Below are positions 1 to 9,780 of a DNA stretch of 64,000 nt, one piece after another; the stretch's first letter is position 1, and the number at the start of each line of letters is the position of its first letter. The DNA comes from Pseudomonas syringae. GTDB lineage: Bacteria > Pseudomonadota > Gammaproteobacteria > Pseudomonadales > Pseudomonadaceae. Where the stretch lies: assembly GCF_023278085.1 (NCBI RefSeq), contig NZ_CP066265.1, positions 2,882,501 through 2,946,500 on the forward strand, given 5' to 3'. Both the position numbers and the translations under genes were made by a program. The notes under the pieces were generated by a model that was not told where the DNA came from, searched no databases, and worked only from the letters and a program-made list of their open reading frames with translations.

Positions 1-2
1 TG

Positions 3-1022
3 GAGCGCTACACCCCGGAAAGCGGCCTGCGCCTGACCAAGCGCAAGGGCTATGCCTGGCCCTCGGTCAATGCGCAGAACAAGGGCGAGGCGCATCTGGA
101 TGCGGTCGAAGTCAGTTATGTGCCGGAAGAAAGCGTGCGCAACGGCCAGTTCGTGCAGGGCCAGGTCGATATTCTCTGGCCGCGCACCCCGTTCTCCGAG
201 GTGGACCTGAACCTGTTCAAATCCAGGGGCGCGACCATTCAGAGCCGTTCGCTGCCAGGGCCGGCCCTGAATCTGTACCCCAACACGCGCGGCAATCGCA
301 TCCTGGCTGACCGTAACGTGCGTCTGGCCTTGCAAAAGGCAATCGACCGCAAGACCTACGCAGCCACCGTTTACAACCCGCAATTCCCGGTGGTCTCGGG
401 GATCTTTGATATCACGACGCCGTTTTACAAAAGCCAGGCCGACAAACTGGCCTACGACCCGCAAGGCGCCGAGCGCCTGCTTGATGAAGCGGGCTGGCAG
501 AAAAACGCCGACGGCTACCGCTACAAGGACGGCAAACGCCTGAAGCTGGCCTACAACCTGTCACCCGCTCAAACCGCTGGCGACGTTCTGATTCAGGATC
601 AACTGCGCAAGGTCGGCATCGAACTCAAGCTCAACGTCGTGACCACCGCAGAGTGGGCCGCGAACAATGCCTCGGGCAACTACGACCTGACGTCCACCTA
701 CATGACCCGCGCCGACCCGATCATTCTGCAGACCATTATCGACCCGCGCAGCGCCAACAGCTCGACACTGGCGACCAACCTTTACGCACCAGAAACACTG
801 CCCAAAGCCCTTGAGTTGTTCGACGCCGGACTGACCGCCACGCGCAGTGAGCAACGCGCAACAGCCTATGGCGACTTGCAGGACCTGCTGATCGATGAAG
901 GTTCGGCGTTCCCGGTCTATGAGCGAGTCTGGCAAGCCGCCACGGCGAAAAACGTGCGCAACTTCCACTGGACCGCCGAAGGTTTTGCGCTGTTCAACGA
1001 CATCGAGATTGCAGCGCCATGA
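3..1022 (+). CDS. Peptide-type ABC transporter substrate-binding protein, C-terminal part
   Basis: The reading frame is open from base 3 to the stop and has no start in the window, so this is the C-terminal ~340 residues of a larger protein. The sequence has the character of the solute-binding family 5 (DppA/OppA type): a conserved stretch with NVRLALQKAIDR, then AERLLDEAGW and the lobe II fold. Such proteins capture peptides, opines or similar solutes in the periplasm and deliver them to the permease pair. The stop overlaps the first permease by four bases (ATGA), so the genes are translationally coupled. Substrate cannot be read from the sequence; the absent N-terminus would show the signal peptide. 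Confidence 0.9.
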   Translation, partial: ERYTPESGLRLTKRKGYAWPSVNAQNKGEAHLDAVEVSYVPEESVRNGQFVQGQVDILWPRTPFSEVDLNLFKSRGATIQSRSLPGPALNLYPNTRGNRILADRNVRLALQKAIDRKTYAATVYNPQFPVVSGIFDITTPFYKSQADKLAYDPQGAERLLDEAGWQKNADGYRYKDGKRLKLAYNLSPAQTAGDVLIQDQLRKVGIELKLNVVTTAEWAANNASGNYDLTSTYMTRADPIILQTIIDPRSANSSTLATNLYAPETLPKALELFDAGLTATRSEQRATAYGDLQDLLIDEGSAFPVYERVWQAATAKNVRNFHWTAEGFALFNDIEIAAP

Positions 1023-1969
1023 GCCGCTATATACTCGGCCGGATCGCCCAGGCGCTGCTGGTACTCTGGGGCGCGTACAGCATCACCTATTTCATTCTGT
1101 ATCTGCTGCCCGGCGACACGCTGTCAATCATGCTCAGCGCTTCCGGTGTCGAAATCGATTCCCTGTCAGCGCAGGACCTTGCCAAGGCCAAGCTGTATTA
1201 CGGGCTGGATCGCGGCGTTTTCGAACAGTACTTCGATCTGCTGTGGGGAGCGATGCATGGCGATTTCGGCAACTCGCTGACACTCAACCGACCAGTGTCA
1301 GAGTTGCTGGTCGAGCGGTTGCCGCACACCCTCAGCCTGGCGGGTCTGGCGATTGTGCTGTCGCTGATCGGCGGGATCGGTCTGGCGTACCTGACTGCTT
1401 ATGTGCGCTGGCAGCCCTTGAAGGTGGCCCTGTCACGGCTGCCGTCGCTGGGCTTCTCAGTGCCGGTGTTCTGGATGGGCCTGCTGTTCATTCAGCTGTT
1501 TGCGTTCACACTGGGCTGGTTCCCGGCGACCGGCAATCAGGGCTTCGCCAGCCTGATACTCCCTGCCGTCACGTTGGCGATCCCCAGCGCGGCGGTGTAC
1601 GCCCAGGTTCTGCAACGCGGCTTTCAAGGCGTCTGGAAAGAACCCTACATCATCACCGCATACGCCAAAGGCCTGAGCCGCGCACAGGTTCAGGCCCGCC
1701 ATGCGTTCAAGAACGCAGCGCTGCCCTTGTTGACGCTGATCGGTCTGCAAGTCGGCAACACCGTTTCCGGCGCGGTGCTGGTGGAAACCATTTTCGCCCG
1801 CGCCGGGGTCGGCCGCCTGGCTCAGGAAGCCGTGCTGCGTCAGGACATTCCGGTAGTGCTGGCCATTGTCGCGGTGTCTGCCGCCGCCTTCGTTGTGGTC
1901 AACCTGATCGTTGACCTGCTCTACCCAGCGCTGGATCCGCGCATCGCCCACACGCCCAAGGTCTCCTGA
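1019..1969 (+). CDS. Peptide-type ABC transporter permease (DppB family)
   Basis: This is an integral inner-membrane permease of 316 residues, the usual length for DppB/OppB proteins. It opens with a membrane helix (ILGRIAQALLVLWGAYSITY), followed by a periplasmic loop and a BPD transport domain with the EAA-type loop near residues 210-235 (AYAKGLSRAQVQARHAFKNA) that contacts the ATPase. It forms half of the channel for the upstream binding protein. Start ATG overlaps the stop of that gene. The next permease starts 4 bases after its stop, consistent with one operon. Confidence 0.93.
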   Translation: MSRYILGRIAQALLVLWGAYSITYFILYLLPGDTLSIMLSASGVEIDSLSAQDLAKAKLYYGLDRGVFEQYFDLLWGAMHGDFGNSLTLNRPVSELLVERLPHTLSLAGLAIVLSLIGGIGLAYLTAYVRWQPLKVALSRLPSLGFSVPVFWMGLLFIQLFAFTLGWFPATGNQGFASLILPAVTLAIPSAAVYAQVLQRGFQGVWKEPYIITAYAKGLSRAQVQARHAFKNAALPLLTLIGLQVGNTVSGAVLVETIFARAGVGRLAQEAVLRQDIPVVLAIVAVSAAAFVVVNLIVDLLYPALDPRIAHTPKVS

Positions 1970-1973
1970 CGCC

Positions 1974-2888
1974 ATGACCATTTTTGACGACCGCCTTGCA
2001 CGCCTGTCCCGAGCCGTTATCGCCGACAAAAACCTGACCGCGCCATGGCGACGCCGCAACAGGCTGAGCCGCGCCCTTGAGGCAGCCAGACCGCTGTTGC
2101 GCCGACCGGGTTTTCTGCTGGCCATGGCAATCGTGGCCTTTGCATTGCTCGCCGCGCTGGCACCCGGCTTGCTGAGCAACTACGCACCTTACGCCACCTC
2201 GCCCAGCGACAAACTCATCCCGCCGAATGCTGCGCACTGGTTCGGCACCGACGAGTTGGGCCGTGATCTCTACACCCGCGTCGTGCATGGCTCCAGCCTG
2301 TCAGTGCAGGCGGCGCTGCTGGCGGTTGGCATTGCCATGGCGGGAGGGCTGAGCCTGGGGGTAATTTCCGGTTTCGCAGGCGGACGTATAGACGCTGTGA
2401 TCATGCGCTTTGTCGACGTATTGCTGGCCCTGCCCGGCTTGCTGCTGGCGCTGGCGATTGTCACCGCCATCGGTTTCGGCACCATTCCGGTAGCCATCGC
2501 AGTGGGCGTGGGGATCATTCCCGGTTTCGCTCGCACCACCCGCGCCGAAGTGCTGCGGGTCAAGACGTTGCCCTACGTGGAAGCAGCGCGTCTGGGCGGC
2601 GCGAGCTGGACCCGCACCCTGCTGCGACACATTCTGCCCAACGCCTGGGGCCCGGTGGCGGTGCTCGCCACACTGGACTTCGGCGCGGCGATTCTGGCGA
2701 CAGCCGGACTGAGCTTCCTCGGCTTTGGTGCTGAACCGCCAGCCGCCGAATGGGGCACGCTGATCGCCAACGGCCGGCACTTCCTGATGACTGCGCCTTG
2801 GGTTTCGCTACTGCCTGGCCTGTTCGTGGTCGCTGTCGTGTTCAGTTTTAACCACATCGCCCGCACTCTGGAAGAGATTCAACGATGA
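1974..2888 (+). CDS. Peptide-type ABC transporter permease (DppC family)
   Basis: This is the second permease subunit, 304 residues from ATG 1974. The frame is open further upstream into the preceding gene, but ATG 1974 lies directly after the dppB-like stop and gives a normal DppC length. A cytoplasmic N-terminus of ~45 residues precedes the first membrane helix (GFLLAMAIVAFALLAALAPG). The DppC-typical HWFGTDELGRDLYTRVVHG stretch follows, then the BPD permease domain with an EAA loop (EAARLGGASWTRTLLRHILP). Its stop overlaps the ATPase start by four bases. Confidence 0.93.
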   Translation: MTIFDDRLARLSRAVIADKNLTAPWRRRNRLSRALEAARPLLRRPGFLLAMAIVAFALLAALAPGLLSNYAPYATSPSDKLIPPNAAHWFGTDELGRDLYTRVVHGSSLSVQAALLAVGIAMAGGLSLGVISGFAGGRIDAVIMRFVDVLLALPGLLLALAIVTAIGFGTIPVAIAVGVGIIPGFARTTRAEVLRVKTLPYVEAARLGGASWTRTLLRHILPNAWGPVAVLATLDFGAAILATAGLSFLGFGAEPPAAEWGTLIANGRHFLMTAPWVSLLPGLFVVAVVFSFNHIARTLEEIQR

Positions 2889-4531
2889 CCGACACCCCGC
2901 AACTGATCGACATCCGGCACCTGAGCGTTGCCTATCGTTTCGACGGGCAGGTCAATCAGGCCGTGCGCAACGTTTCGTTTCAGGTCGCCAAGGGCGAAAC
3001 CGTGGCGATTGTCGGCGAGTCGGGTTCCGGCAAGTCGACGATGGCCAACGCAATCCTCGGCCTGCTGCCGGACAACGCGACCATCACCCGAGGCGAACTG
3101 CAGGTTGATGGCCACGATCTGAGCCATGCCTCCGAGCGCGAGAAACGCCGGATTCGCGGCAGCGTGATCGGCTTGGTGCCGCAGGACCCGATGGTCAGCC
3201 TCAACCCGACCCTGCGCGTCGGTCGGCAGATTGCCGAAGCGCTGCTGCAGGCGCATGGCGGGCGTTATCCGACAGTCGATGCCGATGTGCTGGAACTGCT
3301 GCAGCACGTCGGCCTGGACAAGCCCGTGTTACGCGCTCGTCAGTACCCGCATGAGCTGTCCGGTGGCATGCGCCAGCGAGTACTGATCGCCATCGCACTG
3401 GCCGGCAATCCGCGCCTGATCATCGCCGACGAGCCCACCAGCGCTCTGGACGTCACCGTCCAGCGCAAGATCCTCGACCACTTGCAACGCCTGGTGGCCG
3501 AGCGTGGCATTTCCCTGCTGATCATTACCCATGACCTTGGCGTAGCGGCCGACCGCGCTGACCGGGTGCTGGTCATGAACAAAGGCGAGCTGGTCGAGCA
3601 CGGCACGCCCGAGCAGATTCTCGTCAACCCAGGCCATGCCTACACCCGAGCACTGATCGCCGCCGCTCCAGCATTCGGCCAGCGCAAAAGCCCGGTTGCT
3701 CCACGCCCGGTCCTGGCCAATGACACGCCATTGCTGACCCTGAGCAACATCAGCAAGACCTACCGTTTGCCCTACGTAAAAGGTGAAGAGGCAGAATTTC
3801 AGGCGTTGCAGGACGTCAGTTTCAAGGTCTTTCCCGGTCAGACCCTGGCCATCGTCGGCGAGTCCGGTTCGGGTAAAAGCACCGCACTGCGCATCGCGCT
3901 GGGTCTGGAGAAGCCCACGCAAGGACGAGTACTGCTGGAGAATCGCGATATCACAGACCTTGGCTGGCGTGAATTCAGGCCGTTGCGGCGGCGCATCCAG
4001 CTGGTGCAGCAAAACCCGTTCGCCGCCCTGGACCCGCGTTTCACACTGTTCGAAAGCATCGTCGAGCCCCTGGTATCGTTCGGCCTGCTCAAGGGGCGCG
4101 AACTGGAACAGGCTGCGCGCCAGTTGATCGAGCGGGTTCACTTGCCAGTGGCTTATCTGGACCGGCTGCCACGCGAGCTTTCAGGCGGGCAGCGGCAACG
4201 CGTAGCGATTGCCAGAGCGCTGGCCTTGCAGCCGGATTTGCTGCTGCTTGATGAGCCCGTTTCGGCGCTGGATGTATCGGTGCAGGCGCAAATTCTCGAC
4301 CTGTTGGTCGAGCTGCAGGCCGAGTCAGGCATCGCTTATGTATTGGTATCCCATGACCTTGCGGTGGTCGCCAGCGTTGCTCATCAGGTGCTGGTGCTCA
4401 AGCAGGGCAAGCCCCTTGAACAAGGTCCTGCCAGCGACGTTTTCGAGCGGCCTGAAGCTGCTTACACCCAGGAACTGATTGCCGCGATTCCTGGCCGTCG
4501 TCTTGAACGTCACGTATCAGCCGGGCACTAG
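2885..4531 (+). CDS. Fused double ATPase of peptide-type ABC transporter (DppD-DppF)
   Basis: A single 548-residue protein carries two complete ABC ATPase domains, equivalent to DppD and DppF, which are separate proteins in enteric dpp. Domain 1 has Walker A GESGSGKST near 44-52, signature LSGGMRQR near 158 and Walker B LIIADEPTSALD. Domain 2 has Walker A near 325, signature LSGGQRQR near 431 and Walker B LLLLDEPVSALD. Each half ends with the oligopeptide-transporter C-terminal extension. Both sites look catalytically intact. It powers the upstream importer. Such fusions are known in proteobacterial peptide/opine systems. The operon appears to end here. Confidence 0.95.
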   Translation: MTDTPQLIDIRHLSVAYRFDGQVNQAVRNVSFQVAKGETVAIVGESGSGKSTMANAILGLLPDNATITRGELQVDGHDLSHASEREKRRIRGSVIGLVPQDPMVSLNPTLRVGRQIAEALLQAHGGRYPTVDADVLELLQHVGLDKPVLRARQYPHELSGGMRQRVLIAIALAGNPRLIIADEPTSALDVTVQRKILDHLQRLVAERGISLLIITHDLGVAADRADRVLVMNKGELVEHGTPEQILVNPGHAYTRALIAAAPAFGQRKSPVAPRPVLANDTPLLTLSNISKTYRLPYVKGEEAEFQALQDVSFKVFPGQTLAIVGESGSGKSTALRIALGLEKPTQGRVLLENRDITDLGWREFRPLRRRIQLVQQNPFAALDPRFTLFESIVEPLVSFGLLKGRELEQAARQLIERVHLPVAYLDRLPRELSGGQRQRVAIARALALQPDLLLLDEPVSALDVSVQAQILDLLVELQAESGIAYVLVSHDLAVVASVAHQVLVLKQGKPLEQGPASDVFERPEAAYTQELIAAIPGRRLERHVSAGH

Positions 4532-4769
4532 AAAATTGCCGTTACCCGCTCAAGGCATCTGACTTGAAAGCACCGAAACAGCACCCTTGCATATGCATAT
4601 TCCTTATCGATATTTAAATTTATTTTTTAATAGCTATAGAGTTGCGCCTTATGCAAAAACGCATTGCCCACGCAGGAAGCAGGCAAGACGAAGCGCGCGT
4701 GAGCAGCTGATCGACATGATCTGGCCGCCTCAGCAAAACGCCCCTTTCCCTCTACTTCGAGCGCACGCA

Positions 4770-5642
4770 ATGATACGTAGCACACCCCTGTCGTTCTCAG
4801 CCCTGTTCGGTTCGGCGTTACTGTTGAACGCCGCCCTGTCATTCCCGGCGCTGGCCGGGTTGCTGGAAAAGGGCCGCAGCGACGGTCTGACCGCTGGCAT
4901 TGCCAACGAGCAGCCTTATGCCTACATCGGCACCGATGGCAAGGCCACCGGGGCCAATGTCGAGATATTGCGGGCCATTCTCGAACCACTGGGCATCACG
5001 AAGATCGAGACGCCGATCACTGACTTCGGCTCTCTGGTGCCCGGCCTTGCAGCGGGTCGTTTCGATCTGATCGGCGCGGGTCTGTTCATCAATCCGAATC
5101 GCTGCAAAGTGATCTCGTTTTCCAACCCGGTCACGCGATCCGGCGGTGCATTCATTGTCAAAAGCGGTAACCCGCTGAACCTGCACAGCCTCAAGGATGT
5201 TGCCAGCCATGGCAAAGCGCGACTGGCCACGCAACCTGGCAGCAATCAGGTCCAGGAAGCCAAGAACAGCGGTATCGCCAACAGCAATGTGGTGTTGTTC
5301 GACAAGGACACCGAGGCACTGGCCGCCTTGCAGGCCGGTCGGGTCGATGTGGTGTATTTCCCTGATGCAGAAGTCATCAGCCTGATCAAGAAGGCCAACA
5401 GCCCGGACATCGAGCGCGCCTTGCCGTTCGAGCAGATCCCGGACGCCAATGGCAAACACGGCTGGAATTACCATGCCTATGGCTTGCCGAAAAACGATCC
5501 GGCTTTCGAGCAGGCGTTCAACGAGCAATTGGCCAAACTCCGGGCGTCTGGTGAGCTGCTGAAAATTCTCGAAAAGTACGGCTACACCGACAACGAGCTG
5601 GCTGAGCCCACCGTTACCGCAGCTCAACGCTGCAACCCCTGA
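4770..5642 (+). CDS. ehuB: Ectoine/polar amino-acid ABC transporter substrate-binding protein (EhuB-like)
   Basis: This is a family 3 periplasmic binding protein of about 290 residues from ATG 4770. The frame is open back to 4587, but only this start places a proper Sec signal peptide at the N-terminus (basic MIRST, hydrophobic core, cleavage around FPALA-G). The mature part carries the family 3 fold: ANEQPYAYIGTDGKATGANVEI, then RFDLIGAGLFINPNRCKVISFS. Together with the two permeases and ATPase that follow it matches the Ehu ectoine/hydroxyectoine uptake layout first described in Sinorhizobium. Substrate is inferred from layout and resemblance; another polar amino acid is possible. No strong ribosome site is visible. 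Confidence 0.85.
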   Translation: MIRSTPLSFSALFGSALLLNAALSFPALAGLLEKGRSDGLTAGIANEQPYAYIGTDGKATGANVEILRAILEPLGITKIETPITDFGSLVPGLAAGRFDLIGAGLFINPNRCKVISFSNPVTRSGGAFIVKSGNPLNLHSLKDVASHGKARLATQPGSNQVQEAKNSGIANSNVVLFDKDTEALAALQAGRVDVVYFPDAEVISLIKKANSPDIERALPFEQIPDANGKHGWNYHAYGLPKNDPAFEQAFNEQLAKLRASGELLKILEKYGYTDNELAEPTVTAAQRCNP

Positions 5643-5696
5643 TTTGCGTGGCCTGCGGGCCACTGCTTAAGGCCTTAACCCATACGAGTACAGGCC

Positions 5697-6374
5697 ATGC
5701 TTGTCGACCCTGCAACATTGGAAACCGCCGGTTTCATCGCCAGACAACTGGCGCACGGCGCACTGGTTACGCTGCAAATCACCTTTCTCGCCGAGTTGCT
5801 GGTAGTGGTGCTGTCGTTTGTGATCGCCCTGATGCGCCTGTCGCCATTCCGGGCATTGCGCTGGTTCGCCACGCTGTACGTCGAAGTACTGCGTGGCATT
5901 TCCGCGCTGGTGCTGCTGTTTTACCTGTTCTTCATTCTGCCGTTGTTCGGTATTCGTCTGTCGCCCATGACCACCGGGGTGCTGGGGCTGGGCTTGACGT
6001 TTTCGGCCTACGGCTCGGAAATCATCCGTTCGGCGCTGATCAACGTCAGCCAGGGGCAGCGTGACGCATTGCGAGCGCTGGACTTCGGGCCGATCAGCGC
6101 GTTTCGGCGCATCATCCTGCCGCAGGCCCTGCCGTTCGTGATTCCGCCGATGGGCAATCAGTTGGTCGAACTGCTGAAAACCACCTCGTTGGTCTCGCTG
6201 ATCACCCTCACCGACCTGACCTTCAGCGGCAGCCAGTTGGTGACCACGCTGGGCCAGCAAACGCTGATCTGGAGCATCGTGCTGGTCTGCTACTTCGTGA
6301 TGGCGTGGCCGCTGAGCTGGCTGGTCCGGCGATATGAACGACACGCGACGGCGTGGCGCCAGGCGAGAGGTTGA
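5697..6374 (+). CDS. ehuC: Amino-acid/ectoine ABC transporter permease (EhuC-like)
   Basis: This is a 225-residue inner-membrane permease of the His/Glu/Gln family. It has about five hydrophobic helices and the EAA-type coupling loop GQRDALRALDFGPISAFRRI around residues 120-140. The N-terminus contains the family motif VLRGISALVLLFYLFFILP. It follows ehuB by 54 bases and overlaps nothing; the second permease starts two bases after its stop. It should form a heterodimeric channel with EhuD for the solute bound by EhuB. Confidence 0.88.
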   Translation: MLVDPATLETAGFIARQLAHGALVTLQITFLAELLVVVLSFVIALMRLSPFRALRWFATLYVEVLRGISALVLLFYLFFILPLFGIRLSPMTTGVLGLGLTFSAYGSEIIRSALINVSQGQRDALRALDFGPISAFRRIILPQALPFVIPPMGNQLVELLKTTSLVSLITLTDLTFSGSQLVTTLGQQTLIWSIVLVCYFVMAWPLSWLVRRYERHATAWRQARG

Positions 6375-6376
6375 AG

Positions 6377-7027
6377 ATGGAATTCGATGTCGCATTCGCC
6401 TGGTCGATCATGCCGGAGCTGTTTCAGGGCCTGCTGGTCACCGTACAAGTCGTGTTACTGGGATTCCTGCTAGCGGTGCTGCTAGGCCTGGTTCTGGCGC
6501 TGGCGTTACGCTCGCAGCTGAAGCTCGTACATTACCTGAGCAAGGGTTACCTGAGCTTTTTCCGCAACACCCCGCTGATGGTCCAGTTGTATGTACTGTT
6601 CTTTGCGCTGCCGCTGGCAGGCATCACCTTCCCGGCGATCACCACAGGCGTAATCGGCCTCGGGTGCTATTACGCAGCCTATATCGCCGAGGCCTATCGC
6701 GGCGCAATCGAGGATATCCCGGCGGGACAATGGGAAGCCGCTCGCGCGCTCGACTTCAACAGGGGCGACACCTGGCGACGCATCATTCTGCCGCAGGCGT
6801 TGAAACCGATGCTGCCGGTGCTGGGCAACTACCTGATCGGCATGTTCAAGGAAACGCCACTGCTCGCCGTGATCACCATCCCCGAACTGTTTCAGGCAGC
6901 CAAGCAGATCGCCGGGATGACCTATCGCTACAACGAGCCGTACACGGTGATGGCGCTGATGTTCCTGGCGATCAGCGTGCCGACGTCGTTGTTGTTCAAA
7001 TACCTGGAAAGGCGCAATCATGTCTGA
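6377..7027 (+). CDS. ehuD: Amino-acid/ectoine ABC transporter permease (EhuD-like)
   Basis: This is the second permease of the importer, 216 residues. The frame is open from 6353, inside ehuC, but ATG 6377 follows the ehuC stop immediately and has a short purine-rich region in front (gagaggttgaag). The protein has the motif FRNTPLMVQLYVLFFALP typical of the His/Glu/Gln permease family and the coupling loop GQWEAARALDFNRGDTWRRI. The ATPase gene begins eight bases before its stop. It is paralogous to EhuC and pairs with it. Confidence 0.88.
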   Translation: MEFDVAFAWSIMPELFQGLLVTVQVVLLGFLLAVLLGLVLALALRSQLKLVHYLSKGYLSFFRNTPLMVQLYVLFFALPLAGITFPAITTGVIGLGCYYAAYIAEAYRGAIEDIPAGQWEAARALDFNRGDTWRRIILPQALKPMLPVLGNYLIGMFKETPLLAVITIPELFQAAKQIAGMTYRYNEPYTVMALMFLAISVPTSLLFKYLERRNHV

Positions 7028-7817
7028 TCTCGCACACACCACAGCCCTGCCCGCCGCAGAGGCGCAGATACAGCTCAGGCAAGTGGTCAAGGACTTCGGC
7101 CGTAACCGGGTCATCGACCATCTGGACCTGAGCATCCCGCAAGGCCAGAAAGTCGCGCTGATCGGCCCCAGTGGCTCGGGCAAATCAACGGTGCTGCGTC
7201 TGATCAAAGGGCTGGAAAATTATCAGCACGGCAGCATTGAAGTGGCGGGCGAACCTGTCCCGGCGCAGACCGCGCGTTGGCGCTGGCCGGGCTCATCAAA
7301 GGGCCCGGTGATTCATCGAGTGGGGATGGTGTTTCAGCAGTTCAATCTGTTTCCACACCTCACCGTGCAGGAAAACATTACCGAAGCGCCATTGCGAGTA
7401 CTGCAGTTGTCGCGCGAAGAGGCCATGGAGCGCGCGCATCAATACCTTAGGCTGGTCGGGCTTGCGCACAAGGCCGACGCGTACCCGAGCCAGCTATCCG
7501 GCGGACAGCAACAACGTGTGGCGATTGCCAGGGCACTGGCCATGCGTCCGCAGATCATGCTGTTCGACGAGGTCACGTCAGCGCTGGACCCTGAGCTGGT
7601 TGGCGAAGTGCTGGCCGTGATTCGCTCGATTGCCCACGAGTTTCAAATGACCATGTTGCTGGTCACCCACGAGATGAAGTTCGCTCAGGACATTGCTGAC
7701 CGGGTTTTATTCATGGAGGGCGGGCGAATTGTGGCGGATGGCTCAGCCAGCGACATCCTGCTGAACCCGGAAAATGAACGAACGCGACGCTTCTTGCAGT
7801 TGGTAGAACAGCGCTGA
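7020..7817 (+). CDS. ehuA: Amino-acid/ectoine ABC transporter ATPase (EhuA-like)
   Basis: This is the 265-residue ATPase of the importer. Walker A GPSGSGKST lies near residue 49, the Q-loop is in GMVFQQFNLFPHLTV, the signature LSGGQQQR near 158, Walker B IMLFDEVTSALDPEL, and the switch His in LLVTHEMKF. An insertion rich in Trp and Arg (TARWRWPGSSKGP) between Walker A and the Q-loop is characteristic of EhuA-like ATPases. It overlaps ehuD by eight bases and ends the operon. A palindrome (7809-7829, CAGCGCTG arms) overlaps the stop but lacks a U-tract. Confidence 0.9.
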   Translation: MSDLAHTTALPAAEAQIQLRQVVKDFGRNRVIDHLDLSIPQGQKVALIGPSGSGKSTVLRLIKGLENYQHGSIEVAGEPVPAQTARWRWPGSSKGPVIHRVGMVFQQFNLFPHLTVQENITEAPLRVLQLSREEAMERAHQYLRLVGLAHKADAYPSQLSGGQQQRVAIARALAMRPQIMLFDEVTSALDPELVGEVLAVIRSIAHEFQMTMLLVTHEMKFAQDIADRVLFMEGGRIVADGSASDILLNPENERTRRFLQLVEQR

Positions 7818-7851
7818 ATTTCAGCGCTGCTCCCTGTCTCTGGCATAACGA

Positions 7852-9780
7852 TCAGATCCGGAAGCGGGCCACCATGTCTTGCAGGTTACTGCCCAGGCGC
7901 GCCAGTTCTACAGTGGACGCCGCGCTTTGCTCGGTCGCCGTCGCGGACTGGTCGGCAATGTCGCGCACACTGATCACGCTGCGATTGATTTCATCGGTGA
8001 CCGCGCTTTGCTCCTCGGCGGCGGCAGAGATCTGCTGACTCATTTGCTCGATGGTGCCGATCGAGTGAGTGATTTCCACCAGCGCCTGTTCGGCCTGACG
8101 AGCCAGCTCCACGGTGCCTTCGGTGCGTTGACGGCTGGCGTCCATCAAATCCGAGGCCGCGCCGGTGCCGTGCTGCAAAGCCTGAATCAGCGCTTCGATT
8201 TCCGTGGTGGACTTCTGCGTGCGCTGAGCCAGTGAGCGCACTTCATCGGCGACCACGGCAAAGCCACGCCCCTGCTCACCCGCACGGGCGGCTTCGATAG
8301 CCGCATTGAGCGCCAACAGGTTGGTTTGCTCGGCCACCGCCTTGATCACATCGATCACGCCGCCAATCTTGTCGCTGTCCTGAATCAGGCGCTGCATGGC
8401 CTGGCCCAACTGCCCTACTTCACCCGCCAACTGACTGATTTCGCGTGTGGCGTGTTGCACCACACTGCTGCCATGGGCTGCGCGCTCACTGGCCTGCCGG
8501 GCAGCCTGCGATGCATCCTCAGTATTCTGCGCGACTTCCTGCACGGTGGACGCCATCTGGTTCATGGCAGTCGCTACCTGATCGACTTCCATTTTCTGCT
8601 GGGTGACACCCGCGCTGGTCTGTTCACTGACGGCCGAAAGCTCTTCGGCTGCTGTGGCAATTTGTGTCACACCGTTACTGATACCGCCGATCAAGGTTCG
8701 CAGCGACACGGTCATGTGTTGCATGGTGTTTTGCAGCAGGCCCAGTTCGTCCTGGCGGGTGGTGCTGATGTCGTTGGTCAGGTCGCCGTCAGCAATACGC
8801 CGGGCCGCGATCACCGTGGAGTCGAGGGGGCGCGTGATCTGACGGGTGATCAGGATGGCCGCGAAGATGCCCAGCAACAGGACGATCAAGGCCACCGTGA
8901 GCAACTGGGTCACGGCACTGTCTTTTTCTTTATTGGCGCTGACTACCTGCCCCGCCATCAACCCGTCGGAGCTTTTGACTATGTCCAGCGCCTGCTGGCG
9001 CAGTGTGTCGCGGATCTGGTCGTTTTGTTGCATCAGCTGGGAAATGGAAACCATCAGCGACTTATACTGCTGCAAGGCTGCAAGGGCAGCATCCACCGCC
9101 GGACCGGCCTTGTTCGGCAACTGGGCGCGCGCGCTACCCACCTGGGTAATCAGAGAGTCTGCTGCGTCGAAGGTGATCTGCTTGTTTTCGGCGGTAGGAA
9201 TACTGATATAGCGACGGAACACCAGACGAAAGTTGGTCATGCCGTTGCGCAAGTCACCGGCAACCTTCACTTGATCGATAGCGTTCTGTTCAAGCGAGCG
9301 TGAGGCGTCTTCAAAAGTCTTTTGCAGAAGCGTTTCGAAACTGCCGCTGACCTGCTCGGAAATAGTAATCAACGGCTGCATGGCCTGGTCGATTTTCTGG
9401 TTGTTGTCCACCATCTGGCTGAACGTCTGCCTAAGGCCATCCGCCTGATCGCGGATACCTCGGAGCTTATCGGCGTTGACCGGCACGGTCAGAATCTTCA
9501 GGCCGTTCTCGATGGTCTTGCCCAGGTCGTCGAGGGCAGCGACATAACCCTGCTGAGTGCTTGCGTCAGGCTTTGCCATGTAGGTCTGTGCAGCGATTCT
9601 CAGGCTCAGCGCATCTGCTTTTACTTCAGCGACCTTGGCCGCTTTGCCCAGCCGCTCGATCAGCAGGTTGGTGCTGAAGTAGCCAATAGTGGTCACCGTC
9701 AGTACGCCGAGCAGAATGAGGCCGAAGCCCAAGCTCAGTTTTTTGCTGACGTTCAAATTGTCCAGCCATGTCGATTTCAT
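7852..9780 (-). CDS. Methyl-accepting chemotaxis protein
   Basis: This is a transmembrane chemoreceptor of 642 residues from ATG 9780; a TTG just upstream is a less likely start. There is a membrane helix at roughly 12-32, a periplasmic sensor of ~255 residues that is predicted all-helical, and a second helix near 290-312 followed by HAMP. The cytoplasmic signalling hairpin has its conserved tip around 480-510 ([20 protein letters not shown]). The sensor size fits the helical bimodular class seen in pseudomonads (McpS-like), which bind small organic acids; the ligand here is unknown. It is transcribed away from mexE and has a FliA-type promoter 24 bases upstream, tying it to motility regulation. 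Confidence 0.95.
   Translation of the reverse strand: MKSTWLDNLNVSKKLSLGFGLILLGVLTVTTIGYFSTNLLIERLGKAAKVAEVKADALSLRIAAQTYMAKPDASTQQGYVAALDDLGKTIENGLKILTVPVNADKLRGIRDQADGLRQTFSQMVDNNQKIDQAMQPLITISEQVSGSFETLLQKTFEDASRSLEQNAIDQVKVAGDLRNGMTNFRLVFRRYISIPTAENKQITFDAADSLITQVGSARAQLPNKAGPAVDAALAALQQYKSLMVSISQLMQQNDQIRDTLRQQALDIVKSSDGLMAGQVVSANKEKDSAVTQLLTVALIVLLLGIFAAILITRQITRPLDSTVIAARRIADGDLTNDISTTRQDELGLLQNTMQHMTVSLRTLIGGISNGVTQIATAAEELSAVSEQTSAGVTQQKMEVDQVATAMNQMASTVQEVAQNTEDASQAARQASERAAHGSSVVQHATREISQLAGEVGQLGQAMQRLIQDSDKIGGVIDVIKAVAEQTNLLALNAAIEAARAGEQGRGFAVVADEVRSLAQRTQKSTTEIEALIQALQHGTGAASDLMDASRQRTEGTVELARQAEQALVEITHSIGTIEQMSQQISAAAEEQSAVTDEINRSVISVRDIADQSATATEQSAASTVELARLGSNLQDMVARFRI

Noticed and set aside
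7809..7829. Palindrome at the ehuA stop as a terminator
   Set aside because: The stem is strong but has no U-tract on either strand.
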